Below are positions 36,473 through 46,287 of a DNA stretch of 64,000 bases, one piece after another. Each line of letters starts with the position of its first letter. Position 1 is the first letter of the stretch. The stretch comes from Curvibacter gracilis ATCC BAA-807. Its GTDB lineage: Bacteria; Pseudomonadota; Gammaproteobacteria; Burkholderiales; Burkholderiaceae_C. The notes beneath the pieces were generated by a model that worked only from the letters and a program-made list of their open reading frames with translations, had not been told where the DNA came from and made no database searches. The stretch is from the NCBI RefSeq assembly GCF_000518645.1, contig NZ_JADZ01000006.1:372001-436000 (forward strand), in the 5' to 3' direction. The position numbers were made by a program, and so were the translations under genes.

Positions 36473-36490
36473 TTGGCACACAACCTGCAT
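36473..36490 (+). promoter_or_regulatory. Sigma-54 promoter of the porin-glnK-amtB operon
   Basis: TTGGCAC-ACAAC-CTGCAT matches the -24/-12 sigma-54 consensus TGGCAC-N5-TTGCA in all but one position, with exact GG-to-GC spacing. It ends 44 bp before the first gene. Together with the upstream NtrC site it is a textbook nitrogen-regulated promoter. Confidence 0.85.
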
Positions 36491-36534
36491 AAGTGCAGCG
36501 TCAACCCGATGATTTTTTTTAACAGGAGAACTCC

Positions 36535-37693
<1,159 letters not shown>

Positions 37694-37730
37694 ACGAGCC
37701 CTCGGTCACGTCCGAAAGAAAGTCACAACC

Positions 37731-39287
37731 ATGAAAAAGCTATTCGCAACGATTGCACTGGGTTTCAGTCTGATGTTTGCCGGCGGCGCCGTGCTGGCTC
37801 AGACCCCCGCAGCGCCTGCTGCCGAAGCACCGGCCGCTGCAGCGCCTGCTGCCGAGGCCAAGGCCGCTGACGCCAAGCCGGCCGATGCCGCAGCGCCTGC
37901 TGCCGCTGCCGCCGCACCGGCCGACGCCGCTGCTGCCGCTGCACCGCAGCCGGTTCCCAACAAGGGCGACACCGCCTGGATGATGGTCTCCACCCTGCTG
38001 GTGATCCTGATGACCGTGCCCGGCCTGGCCCTGTTCTACGGCGGCCTGGTGCGCAGCAAGAACATGCTGTCCGTGCTGATGCAGGTGATGGTCACGTTCT
38101 CGCTGATCGTCGTGCTGTGGTTCATCTACGGCTACAGCCTGGCCTTCACCGAGGGCGGCTCCTTCATCGGCGGCTTCGACCGGCTGTTCATGAAGGGCAT
38201 CTGGGACAACGCCGCAGGCACTTTCGTGAATGCCGCCACCTTCAGCAAGGGTGTCGTGATTCCTGAAATCGTGTTTGCCGCCTTCCAGGCCACCTTCGCC
38301 GGCATCACCTGCACGCTGATCGTGGGCGCCTTCGCTGAGCGCATCAAGTTCTCCGCCGTGCTGATGTTCATGGTGCTGTGGTTCACCTTCAGCTACGCAC
38401 CGATCGCCCACATGGTCTGGTTCTGGATGGGCCCGGACGCCTACACCGGCAAGGACGTTGTGGATGCCATGAACGGCAAGGCCGGCATGATCTGGCAATG
38501 GGGCGCGCTGGACTTCGCCGGCGGTACCGTGGTGCACATCAACGCCGCTGTGGCTGGCCTGGTGGGTGCTTTCATGGTCGGCAAGCGCATCGGCTACGGC
38601 AAGGAATCGATGGCGCCTCACAGCCTGACCCTGACCATGGTCGGCGCCTCGCTGCTGTGGGTGGGCTGGTTCGGCTTCAACGCCGGCTCCGCTCTGGAAG
38701 CCAACGGTTTCGCCGCCCTGGCCTTCATCAACACCTTTGGTGCCACCGCCGCCGCCGTGCTGGCCTGGTCCGTGGGTGAAGCCCTGCACAAGGGCAAGGC
38801 CTCGATGCTGGGTGCTGCTTCTGGTGCCGTCGCCGGCCTGGTGGCCATCACCCCGGCTGCCGGCAACGTCGGTATCGGCGGTGCCCTGGTGATCGGCCTG
38901 CTGGCTGGCTTCGTCTGCCTGTGGGGCGTGACCGGTCTGAAGAAGATCCTCGGCGCTGACGACACCCTGGACGTGTTCGGCGTGCACGGCGTGGGCGGCA
39001 TCCTGGGTGCCATCCTGACCGGCGTGTTCAACTCGCCTTCCCTGGGCGGCCCCGGCTTCGTGGCTGACTGGGTCACGGCCACCGGCATCACCGCTGCTGA
39101 CTACTCCATCGCTTCCCAAGTCTGGATCCAGACCAAGGCTGTCCTGGTCACCGTGGTCTGGTCGGGCGTGGTCTCGTTCGTGTCCTACAAGGTGGTCGAC
39201 CTGACCATCGGCCTGCGCGTCAGCGAAGAAGACGAGCGCGAAGGTCTGGACATCACCTCGCACGGCGAAACGGCTTACAACCGTTAA
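37731..39287 (+). CDS. amtB: Ammonium transporter AmtB with long Ala/Pro-rich N-terminal segment
   Basis: A 518-residue trimeric ammonium channel of the Amt/Mep/Rh family. A signal peptide (about 1-23, ending VLAQ) is followed by an unusual run of about 55 Ala/Pro/Glu/Asp residues encoded by repeated GCAGCGCCTGCTGCCG-like units. Eleven membrane helices start at WMMVSTLLVILMTVPGLALFYGGLVRSKNM. The family signatures DFAGGTVVHINAAVAGLVGAF and FGVHGVGGILGA, containing the pore His residues, are intact. It imports ammonium when nitrogen is scarce and is gated by the upstream GlnK. It is followed by two terminators. Confidence 0.96.
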   Translation: MKKLFATIALGFSLMFAGGAVLAQTPAAPAAEAPAAAAPAAEAKAADAKPADAAAPAAAAAAPADAAAAAAPQPVPNKGDTAWMMVSTLLVILMTVPGLALFYGGLVRSKNMLSVLMQVMVTFSLIVVLWFIYGYSLAFTEGGSFIGGFDRLFMKGIWDNAAGTFVNAATFSKGVVIPEIVFAAFQATFAGITCTLIVGAFAERIKFSAVLMFMVLWFTFSYAPIAHMVWFWMGPDAYTGKDVVDAMNGKAGMIWQWGALDFAGGTVVHINAAVAGLVGAFMVGKRIGYGKESMAPHSLTLTMVGASLLWVGWFGFNAGSALEANGFAALAFINTFGATAAAVLAWSVGEALHKGKASMLGAASGAVAGLVAITPAAGNVGIGGALVIGLLAGFVCLWGVTGLKKILGADDTLDVFGVHGVGGILGAILTGVFNSPSLGGPGFVADWVTATGITAADYSIASQVWIQTKAVLVTVVWSGVVSFVSYKVVDLTIGLRVSEEDEREGLDITSHGETAYNR

Positions 39288-39295
39288 AGGCCATG

Positions 39296-39340
39296 CCGGA
39301 GGGGCCGTAGCTGCCCTGCGACCCCTCCGAGGTTTTTTTC
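39296..39340 (+). terminator. Rho-independent terminator 1 after amtB
   Basis: CGGAGGGG (39297-39304) pairs with CCCCTCCG (39322-39329) around a 17-nt loop, followed by AGG and seven Ts (39333-39339). It begins 10 bp after the amtB stop codon. Confidence 0.88.
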
Positions 39341-39363
39341 ATTGAGAGTCTCCCTTGGATATT

Positions 39364-39391
39364 GGGCCCGCTTCGGCGGGCCCTTTTTTTT
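39364..39391 (+). terminator. Rho-independent terminator 2 after amtB
   Basis: GGGCCCGC and GCGGGCCC form a perfect 8-bp stem with a stable TTCG tetraloop, followed by eight Ts (39384-39391). It lies about 25 bp beyond the first terminator, giving the highly expressed operon a double stop before the next gene. Confidence 0.93.
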
Positions 39392-39465
39392 GTGCGGGGC
39401 ATGGCGGGCCGAGGGCACAATCCGGGGTTCCGTTTTTCGCTGCCTCGGCCGCCAAGGTGAATGCC

Positions 39466-40362
39466 ATGCCCCATGCCCCCGCCCTGATCCTGGACAACAC
39501 CGCCGCCGGCGGTGATCTGCGTTGTGCGGTGCGCCCCGACCTGGGCGGCTGCCTGGCCGGTCTGTGGTGGCGAGGTGAGCCCGTGCTGCGCCTGCCGCCA
39601 CCCGAGGGCCTGGCCCAGGCGCGCCAATCCGGCAGCTACCCGCTGGTGCCGTATTCCAACCGCATCGGCCATGCCGTGCTGCACTGGCAGGGCACCGGCC
39701 ATCCCCTGGTGAACAACAACGCGCCCGAGCCACACGCCATCCACGGCGTGGGCTGGCAGGCCCCGTGGCAGGTGCTGGAGCAGGGCCCCGAGCACCTGCT
39801 CATGGCCTTCGAGCATGCCGCCGATGGCGCCTGGCCCTTTGCCTTTGACGCCTCCCAGACCCTGCGCCTGCGCGGCAACACCCTGGAGCTGACGCTCGGC
39901 ATGACCAACCAGTCGCCCCACCCCGTGCCCGCGGGCCTGGGCTGGCACCCCTGGTTCGTCAAGCGCGCCGGCGCCCACCTGGCCTTCGAGGCCACCGCTC
40001 GCTGGGAAATGGGCCCCGACAAGCTGCCCACCCACCGCACCCCATCCACCGGGCTGCACGCCGATGCCAAACTGCTGGACCTGGACCACTGTTTCGAGGG
40101 CTGGAGCGGCCTGGTCACCCTGCGCGATCCGGTCATGACCGTGCGCGTTCGCAGCAACACCCCCTACCTGGTGGTGTGCACCCAGCCTCAACGAGACAGC
40201 GTGGCCATCGAGCCGGTCAGCCATGCCAACAACGCCATCAACCTGCAGCACGCGCAGGGCCGCGCCCCGGCCGAGCTCGGGGTGCGCACGCTGGCCCCTG
40301 GCGAGTCGCTGACCCTGCAGATGAGCATTGAAATCAGCCATGACGAAGGAGACCCCGCATGA
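39466..40362 (+). CDS. Aldose 1-epimerase family protein
   Basis: A 298-residue mutarotase-like enzyme. SYPLVPYSNRIGHAVLHWQG (near residue 55) and HAIHGVGWQAPW (near 88) carry the conserved NRI and HG motifs, with the candidate catalytic His in HGVGW. GLGWHPWFVKR near 160 supplies the second conserved His, and a Glu lies in VAIEPVSHANNAIN. It interconverts alpha and beta sugar anomers. AAGGTGA lies 5 bp before ATG 39466. Its stop overlaps the start of the SMP-30/lactonase gene by ATGA, so the pair likely acts on one sugar. The sugar is not evident. Confidence 0.88.
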   Translation: MPHAPALILDNTAAGGDLRCAVRPDLGGCLAGLWWRGEPVLRLPPPEGLAQARQSGSYPLVPYSNRIGHAVLHWQGTGHPLVNNNAPEPHAIHGVGWQAPWQVLEQGPEHLLMAFEHAADGAWPFAFDASQTLRLRGNTLELTLGMTNQSPHPVPAGLGWHPWFVKRAGAHLAFEATARWEMGPDKLPTHRTPSTGLHADAKLLDLDHCFEGWSGLVTLRDPVMTVRVRSNTPYLVVCTQPQRDSVAIEPVSHANNAINLQHAQGRAPAELGVRTLAPGESLTLQMSIEISHDEGDPA

Positions 40363-41306
40363 GCACCACCCTCCACCTGAACTGGCAGGCCATCAGCCCC
40401 GAGCGCAGCAAACTCGGGGAGTCGCCGTTCTGGCACCCGCACGAGCAGATGCTGTACTGGGTCGACATCCCCGGGCGCGAACTGCTGCGCTGCAACGTCT
40501 TCACCGGCCACATCGAGCACTGGGCCCTGCCCAGCGAGCCCGGCTGTGTGGCGCCGGCCCGCGCTGGCGGCCTGGTGCTGGCGCTGCGTGATGGCGTGTA
40601 CCGGGCCCGCGACTGGGGTGGCGCGCTGCAGCGCCTCGCCGGCTTCAGCCACGACCCGCGCACCACCCGCTTCAATGACGGCCGCTGCGACCCGCAGGGC
40701 CGCTTCTGGGCCGGCACCATCTATGAGCCCCGCGACCGCCGCCTGGGCGAGCTGTTCAGCGTCGATGCCCGCGAGGGCGGCAAGCCCACGCTGGCCTTGC
40801 GGGCCATCAACAACGTGGTGTCCAACGGGCTGGCCTGGTCGCCCGATGGCCGCACCCTGTACTGGGCCGACACCCAGGACCACCGCATCGACGCCTGGAC
40901 CTTCGACCCCACCAGCGGTGCCCTGCGGCGGCACCGCCTGTTTGCCCAGCTGCCCCCCAAGCCCGAGGGCTTCCGGTCCGACGACATGGCCGCTGCAGCC
41001 GCCTATGGCGGCCGCCCTGACGGCGCCGCAGTCGATGTGGAGGGCAACTACTGGAGCGCCCAGTTCGAAGGGGGTCGCCTGCTCAAGTTCTCGCCCGCGG
41101 GCGAGCTGCTGGCCGAGGTGCCGCTGCCGGCCCGCTGCCCCACCATGCCCTGCTTCGGGGGCGATGATGGCCGCACCCTGTATGTGACCACCGCGTCCAA
41201 CGGCCGCCCGGCGGCCGAGGCCGAGCGCTGGCCCGACAACGGCCGTGTGCTCGCGGCCCGGGTCGATGTGCCGGGCCTGCCGGTGAATTTCTTCGCCGAG
41301 GGCTGA
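40359..41306 (+). CDS. SMP-30/gluconolactonase-family lactonase
   Basis: A 315-residue six-bladed beta-propeller of the SMP-30/LRE family, which hydrolyses sugar lactones such as glucono-, arabino- or galactonolactone. Metal-binding positions are seen in KLGESPFWHPHEQMLYWVDI (Glu near residue 20), TTRFNDGRCDPQGRFWAGTI (Asn near 107), NVVSNGLAWSPDGRTLYWADT (Asn near 155) and RPDGAAVDVEGNYW (Asp near 220). It is translationally coupled to the mutarotase upstream. No sugar dehydrogenase or transporter is adjacent, so the substrate cannot be named. Confidence 0.88.
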   Translation: MSTTLHLNWQAISPERSKLGESPFWHPHEQMLYWVDIPGRELLRCNVFTGHIEHWALPSEPGCVAPARAGGLVLALRDGVYRARDWGGALQRLAGFSHDPRTTRFNDGRCDPQGRFWAGTIYEPRDRRLGELFSVDAREGGKPTLALRAINNVVSNGLAWSPDGRTLYWADTQDHRIDAWTFDPTSGALRRHRLFAQLPPKPEGFRSDDMAAAAAYGGRPDGAAVDVEGNYWSAQFEGGRLLKFSPAGELLAEVPLPARCPTMPCFGGDDGRTLYVTTASNGRPAAEAERWPDNGRVLAARVDVPGLPVNFFAEG

Positions 41307-41461
41307 GCGCCGGCCTGGCTCCAGCCCTGGCGGGTCGGTCGTCCGGGCCCGCCAGGGTGGCCTGAAATTGCCCTGGCTCAATTTTCTGCATGCCGGGCGT
41401 TCAAAAAAATCACGGGGCCGCCTATCGCACCGGTCGGGCCCTGGGCGTACCATTTGCGCCC

Positions 41462-42532
41462 ATGGAGACCGCCTTGCAAACCCTCATCGAGCGCATTCGC
41501 GCCGCCGCCGCCGCTGCCACGCCCTTGCGCATCCGCGGGGGTGGCACCAAGGATTTCTATGGCCAGAGCCTGCACGGGCAGGTCCTGGACACCCGCAGCC
41601 TGTCGGGCATCAGTGCCTACGAACCCAGTGAGCTGGTGATCACCGCCGGTGCCGGCACCCCGCTGGTCGAGCTGGAGGCCGCGCTGGCGGCCCAGGGCCA
41701 ATGCCTGCCCTTCGAGCCCCCGCATTTCGGCCCCGGCGCCACGGTGGGCGGCATGGTGGCCGCCGGCCTGGCCGGCCCGGCCCGGGCCGCCGTGGGCAAT
41801 GTGCGTGATTACGTGCTGGGGTTGGAGCTGGTCAACGGCCGCGCCGAGCACCTCACCTTTGGCGGCCAGGTCATGAAGAACGTGGCCGGCTACGACGTCT
41901 CGCGCCTGCTGGCGGGCTCGCTGGGCACGCTGGGGCTGATCACCTCGGTCTCGCTCAAGGTGCTGCCGGTACCGGTGGCCGAGGCCACGCTGCGCTTTGA
42001 ATTCGACGAGCCCACCGCGCTGGCCCGCCTCAATGCCTGGGGGGGCCAGCCCCTGCCCGTGAACGCCTCGTGCTGGCTGGCCGGCGTGCTCCACCTGCGG
42101 CTGCGCGGCGCCCAAGCGGCGGTGCAGGCCGCCTGCCAGCGCCTGGGTGGCGAGCTGTTGGCGCCCGAGCCGGCGCAGGCCTTCTGGCAGTCGCTGCGCG
42201 AGCAGACCCACCCCTTCTTCCAGCCCCAGGCCGATTTCAGCCTGTGGCGCCTGGCGGTGCCCGACACCGCGGTGCCCCTGCAACTGGGCCCCACCCTGAT
42301 CGAGTGGGGCGGCGCCCAGCGCTGGCTGCACGCGCCGTCCGAGCAGGCCAAGCGGCTGCGCCACCACGCGGTCAGCGTGGGCGGGCATGCCACCCGCTTT
42401 CGTGGGCCCGATGCCGCGCTCGACGTGTTCACGCCCCTGTCGCCCGCACTCGATCGCATCCAGCGCGGCCTCAAGCAGCAGTTCGACCCGGCCGGCGTGT
42501 TCGGCCACGGCCGGCTGTACCGCGGCTGGTAA
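41462..42532 (+). CDS. glcE: Glycolate oxidase FAD-binding subunit GlcE
   Basis: A 356-residue subunit of the glycolate oxidase complex GlcDEF, which oxidises glycolate to glyoxylate. The FAD-binding PCMH domain is plain: PLRIRGGGTKDFYG (near residue 22), VITAGAGTPLVELEAAL and GPGATVGGMVAAGLAGPARA, then GGQVMKNVAGYDVSRLLAGSLGTLG (near 140). The C-terminal region is shorter than in GlcD, as expected for GlcE. Start ATG 41462 is preferred because upstream residues lack family similarity. The catalytic subunit gene glcD is not directly upstream, where it often lies. A DUF1275 gene separates glcE from glcF. Confidence 0.92.
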   Translation: METALQTLIERIRAAAAAATPLRIRGGGTKDFYGQSLHGQVLDTRSLSGISAYEPSELVITAGAGTPLVELEAALAAQGQCLPFEPPHFGPGATVGGMVAAGLAGPARAAVGNVRDYVLGLELVNGRAEHLTFGGQVMKNVAGYDVSRLLAGSLGTLGLITSVSLKVLPVPVAEATLRFEFDEPTALARLNAWGGQPLPVNASCWLAGVLHLRLRGAQAAVQAACQRLGGELLAPEPAQAFWQSLREQTHPFFQPQADFSLWRLAVPDTAVPLQLGPTLIEWGGAQRWLHAPSEQAKRLRHHAVSVGGHATRFRGPDAALDVFTPLSPALDRIQRGLKQQFDPAGVFGHGRLYRGW

Positions 42533-42564
42533 GCCCGCATCAGCGCCTCGACCGCCGCCTGCCC

Positions 42565-43332
42565 ATGCGCCGCCTGCGACACCTCACCGGCCTGCACCGC
42601 ACCCCGGCCACCAACCGGCTGCTGGGCTTTTTGCTGGCCTTCAATGCCGGCGCCATCAACGCCGGCGGCTTTCTGGTGGTGGGCATGTACACCTCGCACA
42701 TGTCGGGCTTTGTGTCCATGCTGGCCGACAACCTGGTGCTGGGCAATGTGCTGCTGGTGGCCTCGGCCTGCGGTGCCTTGCTGTCCTTCACGGCGGGTGC
42801 GGCCCTGACGGCGGTGCTGGTCAACTGGGGGCGGGTGCATCATCTGCGCAGTGGCTATGCGCTGCCCTTGCTGCTGGAGGCCGTGCTGATGCTGCTGTTC
42901 GGCCTGATCGGCAGCACCTTCAATCGCCAGACCCCGTTTGCCGTGCCCTTCACCGTGCTGTTGCTGGCCTTCATCATGGGCCTGCAGAATGCCCTGGTGA
43001 CCAAGATCTCCTCGGCCCAGATCCGCACCACGCACATGACCGGCATCGTCACCGACCTGGGCATCGAACTGGGCAAGATGCTCTACTGGAACGGTGCCGC
43101 CACCGGTGCCACCCCCCAGGTGCGCGCCAACCGTGCGCGGCTCAAGCTGTTTGCCTCGCTGCTGGGCCTGTTCACCGTGGGCGGCATCGTGGGGGCGGCC
43201 GGCTTCAAGCACATCGGCTTCATCTGGGTGCTGCCCCTGGCCACGCTGCTGCTGTCCCTGTCGCTGCCGCCGCTGTTGGGCGATCTGCGGCGCCTGGGAC
43301 GCATGCTCGAACGCGAGCCGGCTGCCGATTGA
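42565..43332 (+). CDS. DUF1275 (YoaK-like) membrane protein
   Basis: A 255-residue inner-membrane protein with about six or seven helices. It starts RRLRHLTGLHRTPATNRLLGFLLAFNAGAINAGGFL and includes the family block YTSHMSGFVSMLADNLVLG and GLQNALVTKISSAQIRTTHMTGIVTDLGIELG. The function of DUF1275 proteins is not established; a transport role is often suggested. It lies between glcE (32 bp) and glcF (77 bp) on the same strand, so it is probably co-transcribed with them. This raises the possibility of a role in glycolate or organic acid movement. Confidence 0.85.
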   Translation: MRRLRHLTGLHRTPATNRLLGFLLAFNAGAINAGGFLVVGMYTSHMSGFVSMLADNLVLGNVLLVASACGALLSFTAGAALTAVLVNWGRVHHLRSGYALPLLLEAVLMLLFGLIGSTFNRQTPFAVPFTVLLLAFIMGLQNALVTKISSAQIRTTHMTGIVTDLGIELGKMLYWNGAATGATPQVRANRARLKLFASLLGLFTVGGIVGAAGFKHIGFIWVLPLATLLLSLSLPPLLGDLRRLGRMLEREPAAD

Positions 43333-43409
43333 CTCCACCCACCTGACCGACCCGACAGATCCATCCAGGCGGCTGGCCGCCGTGACGCATTTCACCTTCG
43401 CTTTCAACC

Positions 43410-44639
43410 ATGCAAACCCATCTCGCCCCCCAGTACCAGGACAGCGCGGCCGGCCGTGAGGCCGAGGCCATTTTGCGCAAATGCGTGCACTGCGGCTTTT
43501 GCACCGCCACCTGCCCCACCTACCAGTTGCTGGGCGATGAGCTCGACGGGCCGCGCGGCCGCATCTACCTGATCAAGCAGGTGCTCGAGGGCGAGGCCCC
43601 CACCCGCAAGACCCAGATGCACCTGGACCGCTGCCTGACCTGCCGCAACTGCGAAAGCACCTGCCCCAGCGGCGTGCAGTACGGCCACCTGGTGGACATC
43701 GGGCGCCAGATCGTGGATGAGCAGGTGCCCCGCCCCGCTTCTGAGAAGGCCGTGCGCTGGCTGCTCAAGGAAGGCCTGCCCTCGCCCTTGTTCGCCCCCG
43801 CCCTCAAGCTGGGCCAGATGGTGCGCGGGGCCCTGCCGCCCACGCTGCGTGCCAAGGTGCCGCTGCCCCAGTCGGCGGGCCGCTGGCCCAGCGCCAGCCA
43901 TGCCCGCAAGGTGCTCACCCTGGCCGGCTGCGTGCAACCGGCCCTGTCGCCCAACATCAACAGCGCCACCGCCCGGGTGCTCGATGCGGCCGGCATCGAA
44001 TGCGTCACCGCGCCCCAGGCCGGCTGCTGCGGGGCGGTCAAGTTCCACCTCAACGACCAGAGCGGCGGCCTGGGCCAGATGCGCGCCAACATCGACGCCT
44101 GGTGGCCCCTGCTCAGCAGCGACCAGGTCGAGGCACTGGTGATCAATGCCTCGGGTTGCGGTGCCACCATCAAGGATTATGGCCACCTGCTGCGTGACGA
44201 CCCGGCCTACGCCGAGAAGGCCGCCCTGGTGAGTGCCAAGACCCGCGATCTGAGCGAGCTGCTGCCCGATCTGGTGCCCCTGCTCAAGCCGCGCCTGAAA
44301 AGCGCCCCCCAGGGCGTGGTGGCCTTCCACCCGCCTTGCACCCTGCAGCACGGCCAGAAGCTGCGCGGCGGCGTCGAGACCCACCTGGGCGAGCTGGGCT
44401 TCACCGTGCAGGTGGCGCGCAACGAGGCCCATCTGTGCTGCGGCTCGGCCGGCACGTATTCGGTGCTCAACCCCGACATCGCCTACGAGTTGCGCGACCG
44501 CAAGGTGGGCCACCTGGAGGCCCTGCAGCCCGAGGTCATCGTCAGCGCCAACATCGGTTGCATCACCCACCTGCAAAGCGGCACGGCGACGCCGGTCAAG
44601 CATTGGGTGGAGGTGCTCGATGAGGCCTTGCAAGCCTGA
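43410..44639 (+). CDS. glcF: Glycolate oxidase iron-sulfur subunit GlcF
   Basis: A 409-residue subunit with two 4Fe-4S ferredoxin motifs, CVHCGFCTATCPTY (near residue 30) and CLTCRNCESTCPSG (near 82). Two cysteine-rich CCG domains follow (PQAGCCGAVKFH near 205 and CCGSAGTYSV near 345), as in GlcF and other LutA/HdrB-type proteins. It relays electrons from glycolate oxidation to the membrane quinone pool. It belongs with the upstream glcE; glcD must be elsewhere in the genome. Confidence 0.94.
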   Translation: MQTHLAPQYQDSAAGREAEAILRKCVHCGFCTATCPTYQLLGDELDGPRGRIYLIKQVLEGEAPTRKTQMHLDRCLTCRNCESTCPSGVQYGHLVDIGRQIVDEQVPRPASEKAVRWLLKEGLPSPLFAPALKLGQMVRGALPPTLRAKVPLPQSAGRWPSASHARKVLTLAGCVQPALSPNINSATARVLDAAGIECVTAPQAGCCGAVKFHLNDQSGGLGQMRANIDAWWPLLSSDQVEALVINASGCGATIKDYGHLLRDDPAYAEKAALVSAKTRDLSELLPDLVPLLKPRLKSAPQGVVAFHPPCTLQHGQKLRGGVETHLGELGFTVQVARNEAHLCCGSAGTYSVLNPDIAYELRDRKVGHLEALQPEVIVSANIGCITHLQSGTATPVKHWVEVLDEALQA

Positions 44640-44696
44640 GCCGGCCAAGGGCTGGCATGATGGCGGGTTTGTCCCTTTTGCGAAATCCGTTCTGTC

Positions 44697-45779
44697 ATGA
44701 CTGAATCCGTGTCCGAAACCGCTGGCGTACCTCCCTTGGCCGATGCCGCGTCGGCGTTGCCGCAGGCCGCCGCATCCGACGTTCCGACCGGTGCCGTCAC
44801 CGCGCAGGAACCCGCTGGCGAGGCTGGCACCCCGACCGAGCGCGGCGCGCGACGCGGCCGACGTGGTGGCCGTGGGCGCTCGCGCCCCGAGGGGGGGGAG
44901 GGCACGGCCCTTGCCGCCCAGCCGCCAGCCGCTGGCCGCGGTGGTCGTGACGGAGGCCGCCAAAATGGTCGCGATGGTGGCCGTGATGGTGGCCGCCGCC
45001 CGCAGCGCCAGCCCGGCGCCGAGCGTGCCGAGCGCAGCGCTGCAGCCCCCCAGTCGCCCAAGCCCGCCCGTCCGGCGCGCAGCCACCCGGTGCTCGATCA
45101 ACTGGCCGCGCTGTACCCGGCCCTGTTCGGCGAGCAGCCGCTGCCGCTCAAGCGCGGCATCTTCCAGGACCTGCAGGACGCCCACCCCGAGGTGTTCGAG
45201 CGCGAAGCCCTGAAGGCCGCGCTGGCCCTGCACACCCGCTCCAGCCGCTACCTGACGGCCGTGGCCGCAGGTCAGCAGCGCCATGACCTGCAGGGCCAGC
45301 CGGTCGAGGCCATGGCGCCTGAGCACGTGCACCACGCCTTGCTGGAGGTGTTCCGCCGCCGCCAGCAGCGCCCGGGCGCCGAAGACCTGCGCCCCAAGCT
45401 GCGCCGGCGCATCGTGCAGGCCTTCGAGGCCTCGGGCCTGAGCTCCGAAGCCTATGCGGCCCGTGTGATCGGCCGTGACGAAGCCGCCAACGCCGTGCTC
45501 GACGAAGCCCTGGCCGAGGCCGCCGAAGCCGCCGCCCGCGACGAGGCCCGCCTGCGCGCCTTCGAAGCCAGCGGCCAGACCGTGCAGGCCTTTGCCGACA
45601 TGTACGGCTTTGACCCGCGCGACGCCGCCCGCACCGTGGAGCGCGCCCAGCGCCGCCGCCAACTGGCGGCCGATGCCGCTGCCGCTGCTGCTGCCTCCGC
45701 AGCGGCCGAGGTGGCCCCGCCTGAGGTGGCTGACGACGTGCCCGCAGCGTCCGAGCTGCCCGAAACCCCCGCCGCCTGA
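44697..45779 (+). CDS. ProQ/FinO-family RNA-binding protein with RG-rich N-terminal extension
   Basis: A 360-residue protein. The ProQ/FinO domain spans about residues 128-235: HPVLDQLAALYPALFGEQPLPLKRGIFQDL, LKAALALHTRSSRYLTAVA and GQQRHDLQGQPVEAM. These RNA chaperones bind structured sRNAs and 3' ends. An N-terminal tail of about 125 residues is dominated by RRGRRGGRGRSR and GGRDGG-type repeats, an RGG-like region expected to bind RNA non-specifically. The C-terminal part is Ala/Glu/Arg-rich and helical. E. coli ProQ (232 residues) lacks such an extension. An 11-bp hairpin lies just after the stop. Confidence 0.87.
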   Translation: MTESVSETAGVPPLADAASALPQAAASDVPTGAVTAQEPAGEAGTPTERGARRGRRGGRGRSRPEGGEGTALAAQPPAAGRGGRDGGRQNGRDGGRDGGRRPQRQPGAERAERSAAAPQSPKPARPARSHPVLDQLAALYPALFGEQPLPLKRGIFQDLQDAHPEVFEREALKAALALHTRSSRYLTAVAAGQQRHDLQGQPVEAMAPEHVHHALLEVFRRRQQRPGAEDLRPKLRRRIVQAFEASGLSSEAYAARVIGRDEAANAVLDEALAEAAEAAARDEARLRAFEASGQTVQAFADMYGFDPRDAARTVERAQRRRQLAADAAAAAAASAAAEVAPPEVADDVPAASELPETPAA

Positions 45780-45806
45780 GCCGGCCCGCTGCGGCCCCGC
45801 GCCGCA

Positions 45807-45834
45807 GGCTGCTGACACCCCGTTGTCAGCAGCC
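45807..45834 (+). other. Strong stem-loop after the proQ-like gene
   Basis: GGCTGCTGACA and TGTCAGCAGCC form a perfect 11-bp stem with a 6-nt loop, 28 bp after the stop codon. No T-run follows, so it is either a non-canonical terminator or a 3'-end stabilising hairpin. This is notable because ProQ proteins bind such 3' stems. Confidence 0.55.
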
Positions 45835-45881
45835 CCCCCGCACCATGGCGTCCTTCACCCACTTTCTTGAAGGACAAGACC

Positions 45882-46274
45882 ATGAACACCTCCACTGCCA
45901 CCCCCAGCCGCCACGCGATCACCTGGTTCGAGATCCCCTGCGCCGAGCTGGACCGCGCCCAGGCCTTCTATCAGGCCGTGCTGGCCCGCCCCATGCACCG
46001 CGAAGACTTTGGCGGCGGCCCCATGGCCGTGTTCTGCCACGACAAGCCCGCCCCGGGCGGCTGCCTGGTGGCCGGCCGCCCTGTGGCCCCCGGCGCCGGG
46101 GTGCGCCCTTACCTGGATTGCGCCCCCTCGCTGGGCGCGGCCGTGGCCCGTGTGGCGGCGGCCGGCGGCCAGGTGATCGATGCCTGCATCGAGCTGCCGC
46201 ACGGCATCGGCTTCATCGCCCATGTGCACGATACCGAGGGCAACCTGGTGGGCCTGCACAGCGTGCAGCGCTGA
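45882..46274 (+). CDS. VOC (glyoxalase/bleomycin resistance) family protein
   Basis: A 130-residue single-chain VOC protein with the paired beta-alpha-beta-beta-beta modules: HAITWFEIPCAELDRAQAFYQAVL at the N-terminus and GFIAHVHDTEGNLVGLHSVQ at the C-terminus. The last block contains the usual Asp-Pro/Thr-Glu-Gly-Asn turn. It probably binds a metal and a small molecule; the reaction is unknown. ATG 45882 with AAGGA upstream is chosen over a TTG 15 bp earlier. Confidence 0.82.
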   Translation: MNTSTATPSRHAITWFEIPCAELDRAQAFYQAVLARPMHREDFGGGPMAVFCHDKPAPGGCLVAGRPVAPGAGVRPYLDCAPSLGAAVARVAAAGGQVIDACIELPHGIGFIAHVHDTEGNLVGLHSVQR

Positions 46275-46287
46275 GCCGGGGCACGCC

